NCBI RefSeq assembly: GCF_038051995.1
Contig: NZ_CP150290.1
Coordinates: 1,723,501-1,787,500, forward strand
From: Paenibacillus sp. FSL H8-0537
GTDB taxonomy: Bacteria > Bacillota > Bacilli > Paenibacillales > Paenibacillaceae
Length of the DNA: 64,000 bases
Reading direction: 5' to 3'
Shown one piece after another: positions 16,274-25,474 of this stretch. Numbering within the stretch: the first letter of the stretch is position 1; every line of letters begins with the position of its first letter. The notes beneath the pieces are model-generated. The model did no database searches and was not told where the DNA came from. It saw nothing but the letters and a program-made list of their open reading frames with translations. The position numbers and the translations under genes are program-made.

Positions 16274-17212
16274 ATGGAAACGTTGTGGAGACTGCTTCAA
16301 GATCCGAACATGCAATGGATTTTTCTAAGCTGCACGCTGCTTGGCTTAAGCAGTGGCGTCATCGGCAGCTTCTCCTATTTGCGCAAGCAAAGCTTGATGG
16401 GCGATACGCTGGCTCATGCGGCGCTGCCTGGGATTTGTATTGCTTTTATGCTGACGGGCACAAAATCGCTGCTGTTTTTCCTACTTGGAGCAGGGGCAGC
16501 TGGCCTTGTCGCTACGTTCGGCATCGGCTGGATTACGCGAAATTCGCGGATTAAGCATGATGCGGCAATGGGGATTGTGTTATCCAGCTTTTTCGGCTTC
16601 GGCATCGTATTATTAACGATTATCCAGCATGGCGAATATGGCAATCAATCGGGACTGGATAAGTTTTTATTCGGTCAGGCGGCCGCAATGGTTGGCTCTG
16701 ATGTACTTACGATGTCGATTGTGAGTTTATCGCTCATCGCGATCTGTACGTTATTTTTCAAGCAATTCAAGCTTGTATCCTTCGATCCCGGCTTTGCGCG
16801 CGGACTTGGCTATCCGGTTGCTCTAATTGAGCAATTGCTTATGTTTTTGATGGTAGTAGCTGTAGTCGTGGGCATTCAAGCGGTCGGTGTTGTGCTCGTG
16901 GCCGCGCTGATTATTACGCCGGCGGTGTCGGCTCGTTATTGGACGGATAAGCTTGGCTTTATGGTTGTCATCTCTGGCTTGTTCGGCGCTTTGAGCGGCG
17001 GAATCGGCACGATTATTAGCTCGCTTGGCTCGAATTTGCCAACGGGTCCGCTGACTGTGCTTGCGGCAACGGCATTATTTTTAATTTCGATATTGTTTGG
17101 TCCTCGTAGAGGTCTGCTCGCAAAACGGCTGCTGCGGCTCAAAGTGGCACGGAGCTTCCATGAGGAGCAGGGTCATAAGGAACGGCAGCTGAAGGGGGAA
17201 GCGACGCTATGA
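16274..17212 (+). CDS. Metal ABC transporter permease (first)
   Basis: An ABC-3 family permease of the Mn/Zn importer, 312 aa, with eight or nine membrane helices. Family hallmarks are SLMGDTLAHAALPGICIAF and the coupling-type loop FDPGFARGLGYPV. The ATG at 16274 is chosen because it follows the ATPase stop by seven bases with GGTGAGG upstream; the longer reading would overlap the ATPase gene. The tail after residue 295 is basic and hydrophilic. Confidence 0.93.
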   Translation: METLWRLLQDPNMQWIFLSCTLLGLSSGVIGSFSYLRKQSLMGDTLAHAALPGICIAFMLTGTKSLLFFLLGAGAAGLVATFGIGWITRNSRIKHDAAMGIVLSSFFGFGIVLLTIIQHGEYGNQSGLDKFLFGQAAAMVGSDVLTMSIVSLSLIAICTLFFKQFKLVSFDPGFARGLGYPVALIEQLLMFLMVVAVVVGIQAVGVVLVAALIITPAVSARYWTDKLGFMVVISGLFGALSGGIGTIISSLGSNLPTGPLTVLAATALFLISILFGPRRGLLAKRLLRLKVARSFHEEQGHKERQLKGEATL

Positions 17213-18081
17213 GCGATTTTTGGATATTGCTGACAGGCTCGCTTGTCGCCAGCTGCTGCGGCATACTGGGAGCTTTTCTAGTTTTGCGAAAAATGGCGAT
17301 GATCGGCGATGCGATCAGCCACTCGGTTATGCCGGGTATCGTTATTGCTTTTCTGATCAGCGGTTCGCGTGATTCACTCGTTATGATGCTAGCTGCTATG
17401 GCTTGCGGTTTGCTTGCTGTATTCCTTATCCAGCTGTTTCAGCAAAGCGGCATTCAATCGGATGCGTCCATTGGCGTTGTATTTACTGCGATGTTTGCTA
17501 CTGGGGTGCTGCTGGTGAGCCTGTATGCCCGCCAGGTGCATCTCGATCAGGATGCGATTTTATATGGAGAAATTGCCTATGTGCACTGGAATACGTGGAC
17601 GCTGAACGGCGTCAGTATGGGACCGATAGCGGTATGGCTGCTTGGCATTACGTTAACGGTCATTTTAGTCGTCATTGGGCTGTTCTATAAGCAGTTCAAG
17701 CTATGTGCCTTTGATCCAGCGCTTGCGGCTGCCTGTGGCATTCCAGTTGCCTTGTTCCATTATTTATTGATGGGGCTCGTGTCGATGGCGACGGTCAGCT
17801 CCTTCGAGAGCGTAGGGGCGATCCTCGTCGTCGGGCTGCTGGTTATTCCTGCTGCGACCGCCTATTTATTAACGGAGCGGCTGAGCGTCATGATCGCTTT
17901 GAGCGCAGGTGTGGGCATTGCCAGCACATTCATTGGTTATGGCGTGGCGACTGTGCTAGATGCCTCGATTGCAGGCTGTATCGTTAGTGCTGCTGGTGTG
18001 CTGTTCATCTTGGCCCTGCTGTTCTCGCCTAGCCATGGCGTCATCTGGAAAAAATGGCGTATGCGCCGTTTAGCTCAATAA
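17209..18081 (+). CDS. Metal ABC transporter permease (second)
   Basis: The second ABC-3 permease, 290 aa, clearly paralogous to the preceding gene (AMIGDAISHSVMPGIVIAF versus SLMGDTLAHAALPGICIAF; FDPALAAACGIPV versus FDPGFARGLGYPV). Its ATG overlaps the upstream TGA (ATGA), so translation is coupled. Two distinct permeases suggest a heterodimeric channel, as in MntCD. A terminator follows. Confidence 0.93.
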   Translation: MSDFWILLTGSLVASCCGILGAFLVLRKMAMIGDAISHSVMPGIVIAFLISGSRDSLVMMLAAMACGLLAVFLIQLFQQSGIQSDASIGVVFTAMFATGVLLVSLYARQVHLDQDAILYGEIAYVHWNTWTLNGVSMGPIAVWLLGITLTVILVVIGLFYKQFKLCAFDPALAAACGIPVALFHYLLMGLVSMATVSSFESVGAILVVGLLVIPAATAYLLTERLSVMIALSAGVGIASTFIGYGVATVLDASIAGCIVSAAGVLFILALLFSPSHGVIWKKWRMRRLAQ

Positions 18082-18133
18082 TACGCGATATGCGAACTTT
18101 TCTTGTGCTGCGTTTCATCGCGCAGCAGTCATG

Positions 18134-18172
18134 AAGGCCAACCGGAAATTTGCGGTTGGGCTTTATTTTTTT
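18134..18172 (+). terminator. Terminator of the metal ABC operon
   Basis: AAGGCCAACCG / CGGTTGGGCTT stem (one mismatch), then a T-rich tract. Confidence 0.85.
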
Positions 18173-18269
18173 GAAGTGGAGCAGGATCGTTTGGCTTACG
18201 CCCAAAATATGATAAAATGGCTGTATTGCATCAAGATATGATGTTATGCAGCAAATGCAGGAGGTAACG

Positions 18270-19022
18270 ATGGCAGATTATAAATTAGTAGCACTCGATA
18301 TGGATGGGACGCTGCTGAATGAACTGAGTGAAATTAGCGATGAAAATGCGTTGTGGATTAGAAAGGCGCTTGATGCCGGTGTAACGGTCAGCTTTTCGAC
18401 GGGACGCGGCTTCCGCAGTGCCTTGCCGTTTGCCGAGCAATTGCAGCTTGAAACGCCGATGATTACGGTAAATGGTGGCGAGATCTGGAAGAAGCCTCAT
18501 GTGCTGCACCGCAGAGCGCTGCTTGATCCGGTATATGTAGAACGGCTTCATAAAATTGCGCAAAAGCACGCAGGCACCTGGTTTTGGGCATACAGCACGA
18601 AGGACATCTACAATTTGGAAAAATGGATTGCGCCAGCGGATGATTATGAAGCCCATCATTGGCTGAAGTTCGGTTACTACACCGAAGATGATGTCGTACT
18701 TAAGAAGATTTATGAGGAAGTCAGCGAGTGGGATGCGCTTGAAATTACGAATTCCTCGACGAGCAACTGGGAGATGAATCCAAAAGGCGTTACCAAAGCA
18801 TCCGCGCTGAGCGAGCTTTGTGAAGTCATGGGTATTGACATGTCGCAGGTCGTTGCAGTTGGAGACAGCTTGAACGACATAGCCGCTATTCGCGATGCAG
18901 GACTTGGCGTTGCTATGGGCAATGCCCAAGATGCTGTGAAGGAAGCGGCGGACGTTATTACACTGTCGAATAATGAGCATGGCGTTGCCGAAATTATTAA
19001 GAAATATGTTCTGAAGGGATGA
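18270..19022 (+). CDS. Cof-type HAD-IIB family phosphatase
   Basis: A haloacid-dehalogenase-fold sugar phosphatase. The catalytic motif is D10-M-D12-G-T, motif II is FSTGR, and the C-terminal motifs are KGVTKASALSEL and VGDSLNDIAAIRDAG. The length (250 aa) and type IIB cap fit the Cof/YwpJ group, which dephosphorylates sugar phosphates or FMN-like molecules; the substrate is not predictable. The start MADYKLVAL is fixed by AGGAGGT six bases upstream. Confidence 0.93.
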   Translation: MADYKLVALDMDGTLLNELSEISDENALWIRKALDAGVTVSFSTGRGFRSALPFAEQLQLETPMITVNGGEIWKKPHVLHRRALLDPVYVERLHKIAQKHAGTWFWAYSTKDIYNLEKWIAPADDYEAHHWLKFGYYTEDDVVLKKIYEEVSEWDALEITNSSTSNWEMNPKGVTKASALSELCEVMGIDMSQVVAVGDSLNDIAAIRDAGLGVAMGNAQDAVKEAADVITLSNNEHGVAEIIKKYVLKG

Positions 19023-19029
19023 AAACGGC

Positions 19030-19512
19030 TTGGACATCTTAGGCTGGTCTCTCGTTATCATTTTATTTATTGTCGGCATGGCGGGTACGGTGTATCCGAT
19101 ATTGCCGGGGGCGCTTGCCATTTACGCCGCGTTTTTTGCTTATGGCCTGTGCATTACCTTTGAGCCGTTCGGCTGGGTCTTTTGGACACTGCAAACGCTC
19201 ATCGTCGTTGTCTTGTTCGTAGCGGATTATGCGGTCAGCGCCTGGGGCGTCACGCGATTTGGCGGCTCCAAGGCCTCTATAATCGGCAGTACCATCGGTC
19301 TTATATTGGGACCATTCGTTATTCCAGCTTTCGGTCTCATTATCGGCCCATTCGTGGGCGCGGTCATCGGCGAGTTTTTCGTCGTTCAGGAGTGGAAGCA
19401 TGCTGCGAAGGTAGGTATCGGCTCGCTTGTCGGGCTGCTGACTAGTGTGGTGGTGAAGGTTGTTTTGCAGTCCATCATGATTGTGCTCTTTATTGTTTGG
19501 CTGGTTGTTTAA
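19030..19512 (+). CDS. DUF456 domain membrane protein
   Basis: A 160-residue membrane protein of the DUF456 (YqgC-like) family. It has four or five helices with Gly/Pro-rich motifs such as GTVYPILPGALAIYAAF and GLILGPFVIPAFGLIIGPFVGAVIGE. The function is unknown. The start codon is TTG, seven bases after the HAD stop, with AAGGGATG at the HAD stop acting as ribosome site, so it is probably cotranslated with the phosphatase gene. Confidence 0.88.
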   Translation: MDILGWSLVIILFIVGMAGTVYPILPGALAIYAAFFAYGLCITFEPFGWVFWTLQTLIVVVLFVADYAVSAWGVTRFGGSKASIIGSTIGLILGPFVIPAFGLIIGPFVGAVIGEFFVVQEWKHAAKVGIGSLVGLLTSVVVKVVLQSIMIVLFIVWLVV

Positions 19513-19519
19513 AAGCTGA

Positions 19520-19681
19520 TTGATGAAAATAGTGCTGCGCTGCGTAAAAGGTTTGGTTTTCGATCGCTGTTGCCCCAGAAATTTTTGAATATATCCGCTC
19601 AGCGGTATAATTTCTGGGGCAAAGGCGAACGCTCCGCTTCTCAAATCCAAACCTTTTACTCCGCTCCGCCTTTTTCATCAA
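19520..19681. repeat. 162-bp inverted-repeat element
   Basis: Paired blocks, outside to inside: TTGATGAAAA / TTTTTCATCAA, TAAAAGGTTTGG / CCAAACCTTTTA, TGCCCCAGAAATT / AATTTCTGGGGCA and a central CCGCTCAGCGG. It begins eight bases after the DUF456 stop and fills about half of the gap before the ThuA-like gene. It carries no ORF of its own and could be a MITE-like element or a long RNA hairpin. Confidence 0.75.
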
Positions 19682-19734
19682 CAACCTTCACACAAAGCAG
19701 TTCAGACAATCCTTCGCTTTTTGTAGGAAAAACC

Positions 19735-19783
19735 TTAAAAGCTTAAAAGCATAAAAGCATAAAAGCATAAAAGCAGACAACAT
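19735..19783 (+). repeat. Tandem 8-bp repeat (TAAAAGCA)
   Basis: About six near-identical units of TAAAAGCA in a row, 50-100 bases before the ThuA-like gene. Length variation is likely. It may sit within or next to that gene's promoter. Confidence 0.8.
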
Positions 19784-19835
19784 GACCTACAACGTTTTGA
19801 AATCGTTTTATTATTTTTGGGGGAGCTGAGAATCG

Positions 19836-20558
19836 ATGATTAAAGTGACGGTCTGGAATGAGTTTTTGCATGAGAAGGTGCACGAAGAGGTGCTGCGCGT
19901 TTATCCGGATGGCATACATAACGCTCTGGCAGCAGGCATCGCCACCGATTCATTTGAAATCGCTACAGCTACGCTTGATCAGCCAGAGCACGGGCTGACC
20001 GAAGAACGCCTGAACAATACAGATGTCCTGATCTGGTGGGGACATATGGGTCATGATCAAGTCGAGGATGCGATAGTCGAACGTGTGCATGGGCGCGTCA
20101 TGCAAGGCATGGGACTCATTGTATTGCATTCCGGTCATTTTTCGAAAATTTTCAAAAAACTAATGGGCACCGGCTGCGATTTGAAATGGCGCGAAGCAGG
20201 CGAGAAGGAACGTATCTGGACCGTGAATCCGGCCCATCCAATTGCTGCAGGCTTGCCGGAGTACATTACTATTGAGCATGAGGAAATGTACGGCGAGCAT
20301 TTCGATATTCCCGCACCGGATGAGCTCATCTTCTTAAGCTGGTTCGAGGGCGGTGAAGTGTTCCGCAGCGGCTGCACCTTCTACCGCGGCCAAGGGAAGA
20401 TTTTTTACTTCCGACCAGGTCATGAAACATATCCAACCTATTACAATGAACAAGTGCTGCAAGTAATTAAAAATGCGGTTCATTGGGCAAAGCCTACGGG
20501 TGCTGGAGTACCCGTCCGCGGCAATCACCAGCCGCTTGAGCCACTCGTTAAACCATAA
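19836..20558 (+). CDS. ThuA-like (trehalose-utilisation) domain protein
   Basis: A 240-residue class I glutamine amidotransferase-like fold of the ThuA family, linked to sugar metabolism in other bacteria but of unproven activity. Typical features are the N-terminal strand [34 protein letters not shown] and [22 protein letters not shown] site precedes the ATG. It stands alone between repeat-rich DNA and the flippase gene. Confidence 0.88.
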   Translation: MIKVTVWNEFLHEKVHEEVLRVYPDGIHNALAAGIATDSFEIATATLDQPEHGLTEERLNNTDVLIWWGHMGHDQVEDAIVERVHGRVMQGMGLIVLHSGHFSKIFKKLMGTGCDLKWREAGEKERIWTVNPAHPIAAGLPEYITIEHEEMYGEHFDIPAPDELIFLSWFEGGEVFRSGCTFYRGQGKIFYFRPGHETYPTYYNEQVLQVIKNAVHWAKPTGAGVPVRGNHQPLEPLVKP

Positions 20559-20588
20559 TCTTGCATTCGAAAGAGAGACATACCCGCT

Positions 20589-22250
20589 ATGAAGAAGGAT
20601 TCACTTATTAAAGGAACATTGATTTTAGCCATGGCCGCACTGGTCGCCCGCATGCTTGGTATTTTCCAACGGGTGCCGCTGGAGCATATGCTGAGCAAAG
20701 AAGGCTTGGCAAGTTTTACCGTCTCTAATAATCTATATTTAACCTTACTTATTGTAGCAACAGGGGGCATCCCGAGTGCCATTAGCAAAATGGTGTCCGA
20801 GCGTTATGCGCTTGGCCGCCAGCAGGAAGCGCAGCGCATTTATAAGGCGGCGCTTTTGTTCGGTCTGGTAACAGGACTAATCTTGTCTACTTTGTTGTAT
20901 GTTTTTGCACCACAGCTGGCAGCATCTCAAGATTTGCCTGACGCAGTATTCGCCATTCGGGCGATAGCGCCGACGCTGCTCTTGTTTCCTCTAATCGCCA
21001 TGATGCGCGGTTATTTTCAAGGGCGCCAGCTGATGATGGCGGGCGGGCTCTCGCAAATTATGGAGCAAATTATGCGCGTTATTGTCGGTGTCGGCTTGGC
21101 GATTCTTGTACTCGCCTGGGGCTGGGGTGACCAGATGGGAGCAGCGGCAGCGTCCTTCGGCAACTTTTTCGGAGCGATAGGCGCTATTGCGGTGATGGTG
21201 TGGTACGCAGTCAAGCTGCGCCGGACGGACAAGCTCGAACTGGACAAAATGCCAGCAGGCAGCGAGGCTGCTCAAACGGTTGCTTTACAAAAAGCCGAGG
21301 CCTCACGTATTCCGTATCGCGCTATTTACCGGGAAATATTTTCGATTTCCATCCCGATTGTCGTTACAGCAATAACGGTTCAACTCATGTATATGGTTGA
21401 TAATTACTTGCTCATGAAATTGCGGGCGGGCGTTTACAGCTATAATCAGGCAGTCGAGGTATTGGCTGATTTTGGAGGGAAGGCGCAATCCATTGCTGGT
21501 ATTCCACCGATTTTGGCGATCGCGCTAAGTACTTCAATTATTCCGGTAATATCTTCTGCTTTTTCCGTGCGGAATATGTCAGAGGTTAATCGCCAAACGT
21601 CGCTCGTTATGCGTATTGTACTGTTTACAGGCATTCCAGCGGCACTGACGCTTGCTGTTCTAGCCTATTCGGTTACAGGATTGCTATTTACAGGGCCGCA
21701 AGGCAGCGGCATTGTGGCGGCTTTGACAGCAGGTACGATTTTTCAAGCGACGATGATGATCAGCAATTCGGTATTATTCGGGCTGGGCAGACCGCGGTTA
21801 GCGATGTACAACACATTAATTGGTATTGGGCTCAAGCTGCTGGGCAGCTTCGTATTAGCTCCGATATTCGGTATGTATGGGCTTATTGCCGCATCCACGC
21901 TTTGTTTTATTTTTATTACTTGGTTTAATTTGCAATCCATTCGCAGCTATGTGCAATTCAACGTGCTGGGTCGCCGCTGGGTGCCTTATTTTGCAGCGGT
22001 ACTCATTTCGATGGCAGCAGGCTGGGGAGTGGACAAAGGCCTCAGATGGCTGTTAGAAGGCTTTGCATTGCCGGATAGGCTGGCCTATCTGATTTCTCTC
22101 ATTGCTGCTGGCGTCGTTATTGGCGGTTTGTATTTGGGTCTGCTCATCTTGCTGCGCGTCGTGACAGCGGAGGATGTCAAAACATTCCCTGGACCGCTTC
22201 GCAAGCTGTTTGCCAAGCTGTTCAGGCTGACTGGCCGTGCTGCGGTGTAA
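20589..22250 (+). CDS. MurJ/SpoVB-family flippase (polysaccharide biosynthesis protein)
   Basis: A 553-residue MOP-superfamily membrane protein with about 14 helices. The N-terminal pattern KGTLILAMAALVARMLGIFQRVPL and GGIPSAISKMVSERYA matches the YtgP/SpoVB/YkvU group that flips lipid-linked cell-wall or spore-cortex precursors. A charged loop lies around residues 215-235. Which paralog this is cannot be decided from sequence alone. The ribosome site is weak (AAAGAGAG). Confidence 0.87.
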   Translation: MKKDSLIKGTLILAMAALVARMLGIFQRVPLEHMLSKEGLASFTVSNNLYLTLLIVATGGIPSAISKMVSERYALGRQQEAQRIYKAALLFGLVTGLILSTLLYVFAPQLAASQDLPDAVFAIRAIAPTLLLFPLIAMMRGYFQGRQLMMAGGLSQIMEQIMRVIVGVGLAILVLAWGWGDQMGAAAASFGNFFGAIGAIAVMVWYAVKLRRTDKLELDKMPAGSEAAQTVALQKAEASRIPYRAIYREIFSISIPIVVTAITVQLMYMVDNYLLMKLRAGVYSYNQAVEVLADFGGKAQSIAGIPPILAIALSTSIIPVISSAFSVRNMSEVNRQTSLVMRIVLFTGIPAALTLAVLAYSVTGLLFTGPQGSGIVAALTAGTIFQATMMISNSVLFGLGRPRLAMYNTLIGIGLKLLGSFVLAPIFGMYGLIAASTLCFIFITWFNLQSIRSYVQFNVLGRRWVPYFAAVLISMAAGWGVDKGLRWLLEGFALPDRLAYLISLIAAGVVIGGLYLGLLILLRVVTAEDVKTFPGPLRKLFAKLFRLTGRAAV

Positions 22251-22309
22251 GCTTCATTAAAAATAAGGAATGGATATGATTTTTGCATCCTTTCTCTTGT
22301 TTCCATACA

Positions 22310-22338
22310 TTTACACCGGTCTTAGGCTCATGTACAAT
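22310..22338 (+). promoter_or_regulatory. Promoter before the 22389 lipoprotein gene
   Basis: TTTACA (22310-22315), 17-base spacer, TACAAT (22333-22338). Confidence 0.7.
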
Positions 22339-22388
22339 AAAGAGGATTTTATTCATTTTTAATTTGTTGGCGAGAGGGGTTACGTACA

Positions 22389-23987
22389 TTGAAAAAGCTG
22401 GGGAGCATAAAAAAAGGGGTCGCCTTGCTGCTGGCCTTGGTGCTTGTGTTTGTTGCGGGCTGTCAGGCTATTAGCGGTGTCGATCTGAATAAGGCGATTA
22501 CGAACTCGCTTAAGGTTACTTCTTATGAGGGCGAGCAAACGTTGTCGCTGCAATTAAATTTAAGTGAAGAAGACCTTGAAAATATGGACGAAGATGAACT
22601 CGCGATTATGAAATTGATCAACAGTGCAAAGCTTGAGCTGACAAATATCAAGGTACAGGATGACACACATGTATCTTACAGCGGCAAGCTTCTGCTGGCT
22701 GACACGATTTCCATTGGCTTTTCACTCAAAATGTCCGATACAACGGCGGTCGTAGAAATTGAAGGGGCGAAGCAGCCCTTTACTCTGGACATGAGCGAAG
22801 CGGGCTTGCCTTCCTTAATGGGTATTTCTGGCGCGATTGGACAGTCCGTAACGGATGGTCCGGCAGACGCCTCGCTCGTTGAGCTGGGCAAAGAAATTAT
22901 CGATGCCATAAGCGGCTATTTTATTAATAATTTGCCTAATCCCGATCAAATTTCAGTAAATGCGGTGCAGGAATCGATTAATGGTCAATCGGTATCCTTG
23001 ATGAAAGTTCATACGGAGCTGAATGGTCCCGCAATTTGGACATGGATTAAAAAATATGTTGATGTTCTCGTAAGCGACCGTACTGGTCTGGACAATATGG
23101 TTAAAGGCTTCGTAGAAGTGCTTTCCAGCCATCCTGAAGTATGGGAAGCGATTGGTGAAGTAAATCCTTTTGACCAGCCGGTTGTGCTTGATGGCCCTAC
23201 ACAAGAGGATACGATTAAAGAAATGGCAGACAGCCTTGCAGAAGAGCTTGCGTATTTGCAGGAGGAACTGCAGGCGATAGAGGAAGAGGAGGACGGTCTT
23301 CTCCTCGATTCTGTATTCAACAAGGCTACAACACTGAAGACAGATGTTTATGTGGACAGCAAGCTTGACATACGCAAGCAAGTAGTCGAGGCAAGCATTA
23401 CGCTTGGCGATACCGAGCCTGAGACGCAAATGAGCATCGTCATTCGCTCCGAGAGCCAGAAATGGAATGTGAACGAAGCGGTGAAGGCGGAAGCTCCAGT
23501 CGTTAGCGAGAATGCCATTGAGCTGGATGATATGTACGGCCTTAACGGCTACGAAACACTGCAATGGTTTGACAAAAGCTCCTATGCTTATGATCTGTTA
23601 AAAAATACGTTCCATGTGGGCGTTCAGACGGTAGAGCTTTATACACAGGATTATGGCAATCCGCCAATTATAACTCCTACGAATATTACGCTTGTGCCTT
23701 TGCGTGATGTGGCGGAGCAGCTTGGCGCTACGATTTCCTATAATAAGAAAACGAAGCAGCTGACGCTATTCGATAAGGCGACTGATACAACCATTATGGT
23801 GAAAAGCGGCAGCGATACCGCCATCGTAAACGGCAAGTCGGTGAAATGGTCTTATCCGACAACTACTGTAAGCGGAACGGTTTATGTTTCAGCCCGCAAT
23901 CTTGCGAAGTCGCTTGGCGCATCTTTGAAATGGGAATCTTATTACGACTCAGAGAAATATTTAGTCATTGAACGTGAAGTTGGATAA
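22389..23987 (+). CDS. Lipoprotein with copper-amine-oxidase-N domain
   Basis: A 532-residue exported lipoprotein. The signal peptide ends in the lipobox VAGC (Cys25). The middle region is an uncharacterised beta-rich domain with an acidic helix (EELAYLQEELQAIEEEED, about residues 285-302). The C-terminal 110 residues are a Cu_amine_oxidN1-type domain (ITLVPLRDVAEQLGATISYNKKT ... VYVSARNLAKSLGASLKWES), a cell-wall-associated module abundant in Paenibacillus. The start is TTG, with GAGAGGGG upstream. A thioredoxin gene follows 17 bases later. Confidence 0.85.
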   Translation: MKKLGSIKKGVALLLALVLVFVAGCQAISGVDLNKAITNSLKVTSYEGEQTLSLQLNLSEEDLENMDEDELAIMKLINSAKLELTNIKVQDDTHVSYSGKLLLADTISIGFSLKMSDTTAVVEIEGAKQPFTLDMSEAGLPSLMGISGAIGQSVTDGPADASLVELGKEIIDAISGYFINNLPNPDQISVNAVQESINGQSVSLMKVHTELNGPAIWTWIKKYVDVLVSDRTGLDNMVKGFVEVLSSHPEVWEAIGEVNPFDQPVVLDGPTQEDTIKEMADSLAEELAYLQEELQAIEEEEDGLLLDSVFNKATTLKTDVYVDSKLDIRKQVVEASITLGDTEPETQMSIVIRSESQKWNVNEAVKAEAPVVSENAIELDDMYGLNGYETLQWFDKSSYAYDLLKNTFHVGVQTVELYTQDYGNPPIITPTNITLVPLRDVAEQLGATISYNKKTKQLTLFDKATDTTIMVKSGSDTAIVNGKSVKWSYPTTTVSGTVYVSARNLAKSLGASLKWESYYDSEKYLVIEREVG

Positions 23988-24004
23988 GAAGGAGGAATGA
24001 ACAA

Positions 24005-24355
24005 ATGCTTAAATTAGCGACAGATGCTTCCTTCCGGGAAGCTGTGCAGGCCGATGAACTGACGGTTATCGTATTCAAAACAACGTGGTGCAAGGATTGT
24101 CATTACATTGAGCCATTTATGCCGGAGCTTGAGCAGCAGTATTCGGGCAAAGCGGTTTTTTACGAAATTGACCGCGATGATTTGCCAGATTTGTCATCCG
24201 AGCTGAATATTCTCGGCATTCCAAGCTTCCTTGCTTTTCGCAAAGGCCAGGAAGTTGTGCGGTTCGTTAATAAGCTTCGGAAGTCGCGTGAGGAGATCGA
24301 ACAGTTTGTGGATCGCGCCTTGCAAGTATCCGATGCTTTGGCGGAAAACCAATAA
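24005..24355 (+). CDS. Thioredoxin family protein
   Basis: A 116-residue cytosolic thioredoxin-fold protein with active site W-C29-K-D-C32 and the cis-Pro segment LGIPSFLAFRKG. The KD between the cysteines differs from classical thioredoxin (GP), so this is a YtpP-like paralog rather than TrxA. GGAGGA precedes the ATG. It is cotranscribed with the preceding lipoprotein and closed by a strong terminator. Confidence 0.92.
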   Translation: MLKLATDASFREAVQADELTVIVFKTTWCKDCHYIEPFMPELEQQYSGKAVFYEIDRDDLPDLSSELNILGIPSFLAFRKGQEVVRFVNKLRKSREEIEQFVDRALQVSDALAENQ

Positions 24356-24370
24356 GCACAATTTGCAAAG

Positions 24371-24400
24371 TCCGTGCGGCGCCGTCGCACGGATTTTTTT
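24371..24400 (+). terminator. Terminator after the thioredoxin gene
   Basis: TCCGTGCG, 7-base loop, CGCACGGA, then seven T's. Confidence 0.93.
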
Positions 24401-24522
24401 ATGGTCACAGAAGCATCATAATTAGAGCCTTGATGGACAAGTGTCACATTTTCAACATGGCTTTTGGCATATTTTATGGCTATAATGAGTGGTAATTCAA
24501 ACGAAAAAAGGTGATTGTACGA

Positions 24523-25449
24523 ATGGTTTCAAGCCGTTTTCGCAAATTTTCAGTTGCAACATCTCTAGGCATGCTAATCATACTGCTGAACGGTGCATTG
24601 GTCACGAACATGGATGCTGGCAGAGGCTGTGGAGATGACTGGCCATTATGCCATGGAAAATTTATACCAGCCTATACATTAGAATCGCTTATCGAATACA
24701 CGCATAGGCTTACAACGGGTATTGAAGGACTTTTGGTCGTAGGGATGTTTATTGCGTCGATTATGTTGTTTAGACGAGACAAAATCGTCTATAAGCAGCC
24801 GCTTGTATTCGCAAGCAGCTCCTTATTTTTCACAGTTGTACAAGCACTGATGGGCGCTGCTGCTGTAAAATGGCCGCAATCTCCATGGGTGATGGCGATT
24901 CATTTTGGCATATCGCTTATGGCATTTGCTTCTACCCTATTGCTCGTTTTATGGGCATATCGCAATCGGGATGGGCGAGCGGTCGAATTTTCAGTGCCAA
25001 GATCTGTTTTTCCACGTCTTTTAGGACTGGCGGTATATATTTACGTTGTCATATATTTAGGCGCTTATATTCGGCATACCGATTCCGGCGGCGGCTGTCT
25101 GGACTGGCCGTTATGCAACGGGAAAGTCATTCCTGACTTTGAAGGAGCCGAGACGATTGTATTCATTCACCGCATAGGTGCCGTTATATTGTCTCTTGCG
25201 ATTGCTGGCGTATACCTGCATATTCGCAGGAAAAGTGGCGCAAATGGGGGGCTGGCTCCCATGGCTAAGCTCGCGCTCATTCTCGTGCTGACGCAAGTAT
25301 TAAGTGGAGCTCTGCTCACATTGACGATTACAAATTCAAATTGGTTTGTTTTTACAAATTTATTGCATAATCTCATTGTTAGTGCACTATTCGGCGTTAT
25401 AATGGATATGTTGGTGCGTTCTTGGAGGCTGCGGGAAGGCGCTAGATAG
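24523..25449 (+). CDS. ctaA: Heme A synthase
   Basis: A membrane enzyme (COX15/CtaA) that oxidises heme O to heme A for cytochrome aa3 oxidase. It has eight helices with the heme-ligand histidines visible: EYTHR (His61), AIHFG, FIHRIG and NLLHNL. The extracellular cysteine pairs RGCGDDWPLC (C36, C43) and GGCLDWPLC mark the Bacillus-type enzyme. The ATG at 24523 is chosen because AAAAAAGGTGAT precedes it; the GTG at 24511 is part of that site. A TATAAT occurs at 24481-24486. It is separated from ctaB by 18 kb. Confidence 0.96.
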   Translation: MVSSRFRKFSVATSLGMLIILLNGALVTNMDAGRGCGDDWPLCHGKFIPAYTLESLIEYTHRLTTGIEGLLVVGMFIASIMLFRRDKIVYKQPLVFASSSLFFTVVQALMGAAAVKWPQSPWVMAIHFGISLMAFASTLLLVLWAYRNRDGRAVEFSVPRSVFPRLLGLAVYIYVVIYLGAYIRHTDSGGGCLDWPLCNGKVIPDFEGAETIVFIHRIGAVILSLAIAGVYLHIRRKSGANGGLAPMAKLALILVLTQVLSGALLTLTITNSNWFVFTNLLHNLIVSALFGVIMDMLVRSWRLREGAR

Positions 25450-25474
25450 CCTAGAGGGGACGGAGGCACACAAG

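Noticed and set aside
18285..19121. 278-codon open frame on the minus strand
   Set aside because: Antisense to the HAD phosphatase, whose motifs are intact.
19735..19783. Tandem repeats considered as a CRISPR array
   Set aside because: 8-bp units without spacers; there are no cas genes.
24458..24486. Promoter for ctaA
   Set aside because: Only the TATAAT at 24481 is convincing; the -35 at the right distance (TGGCTT) is poor, so it is mentioned only in the gene entry.
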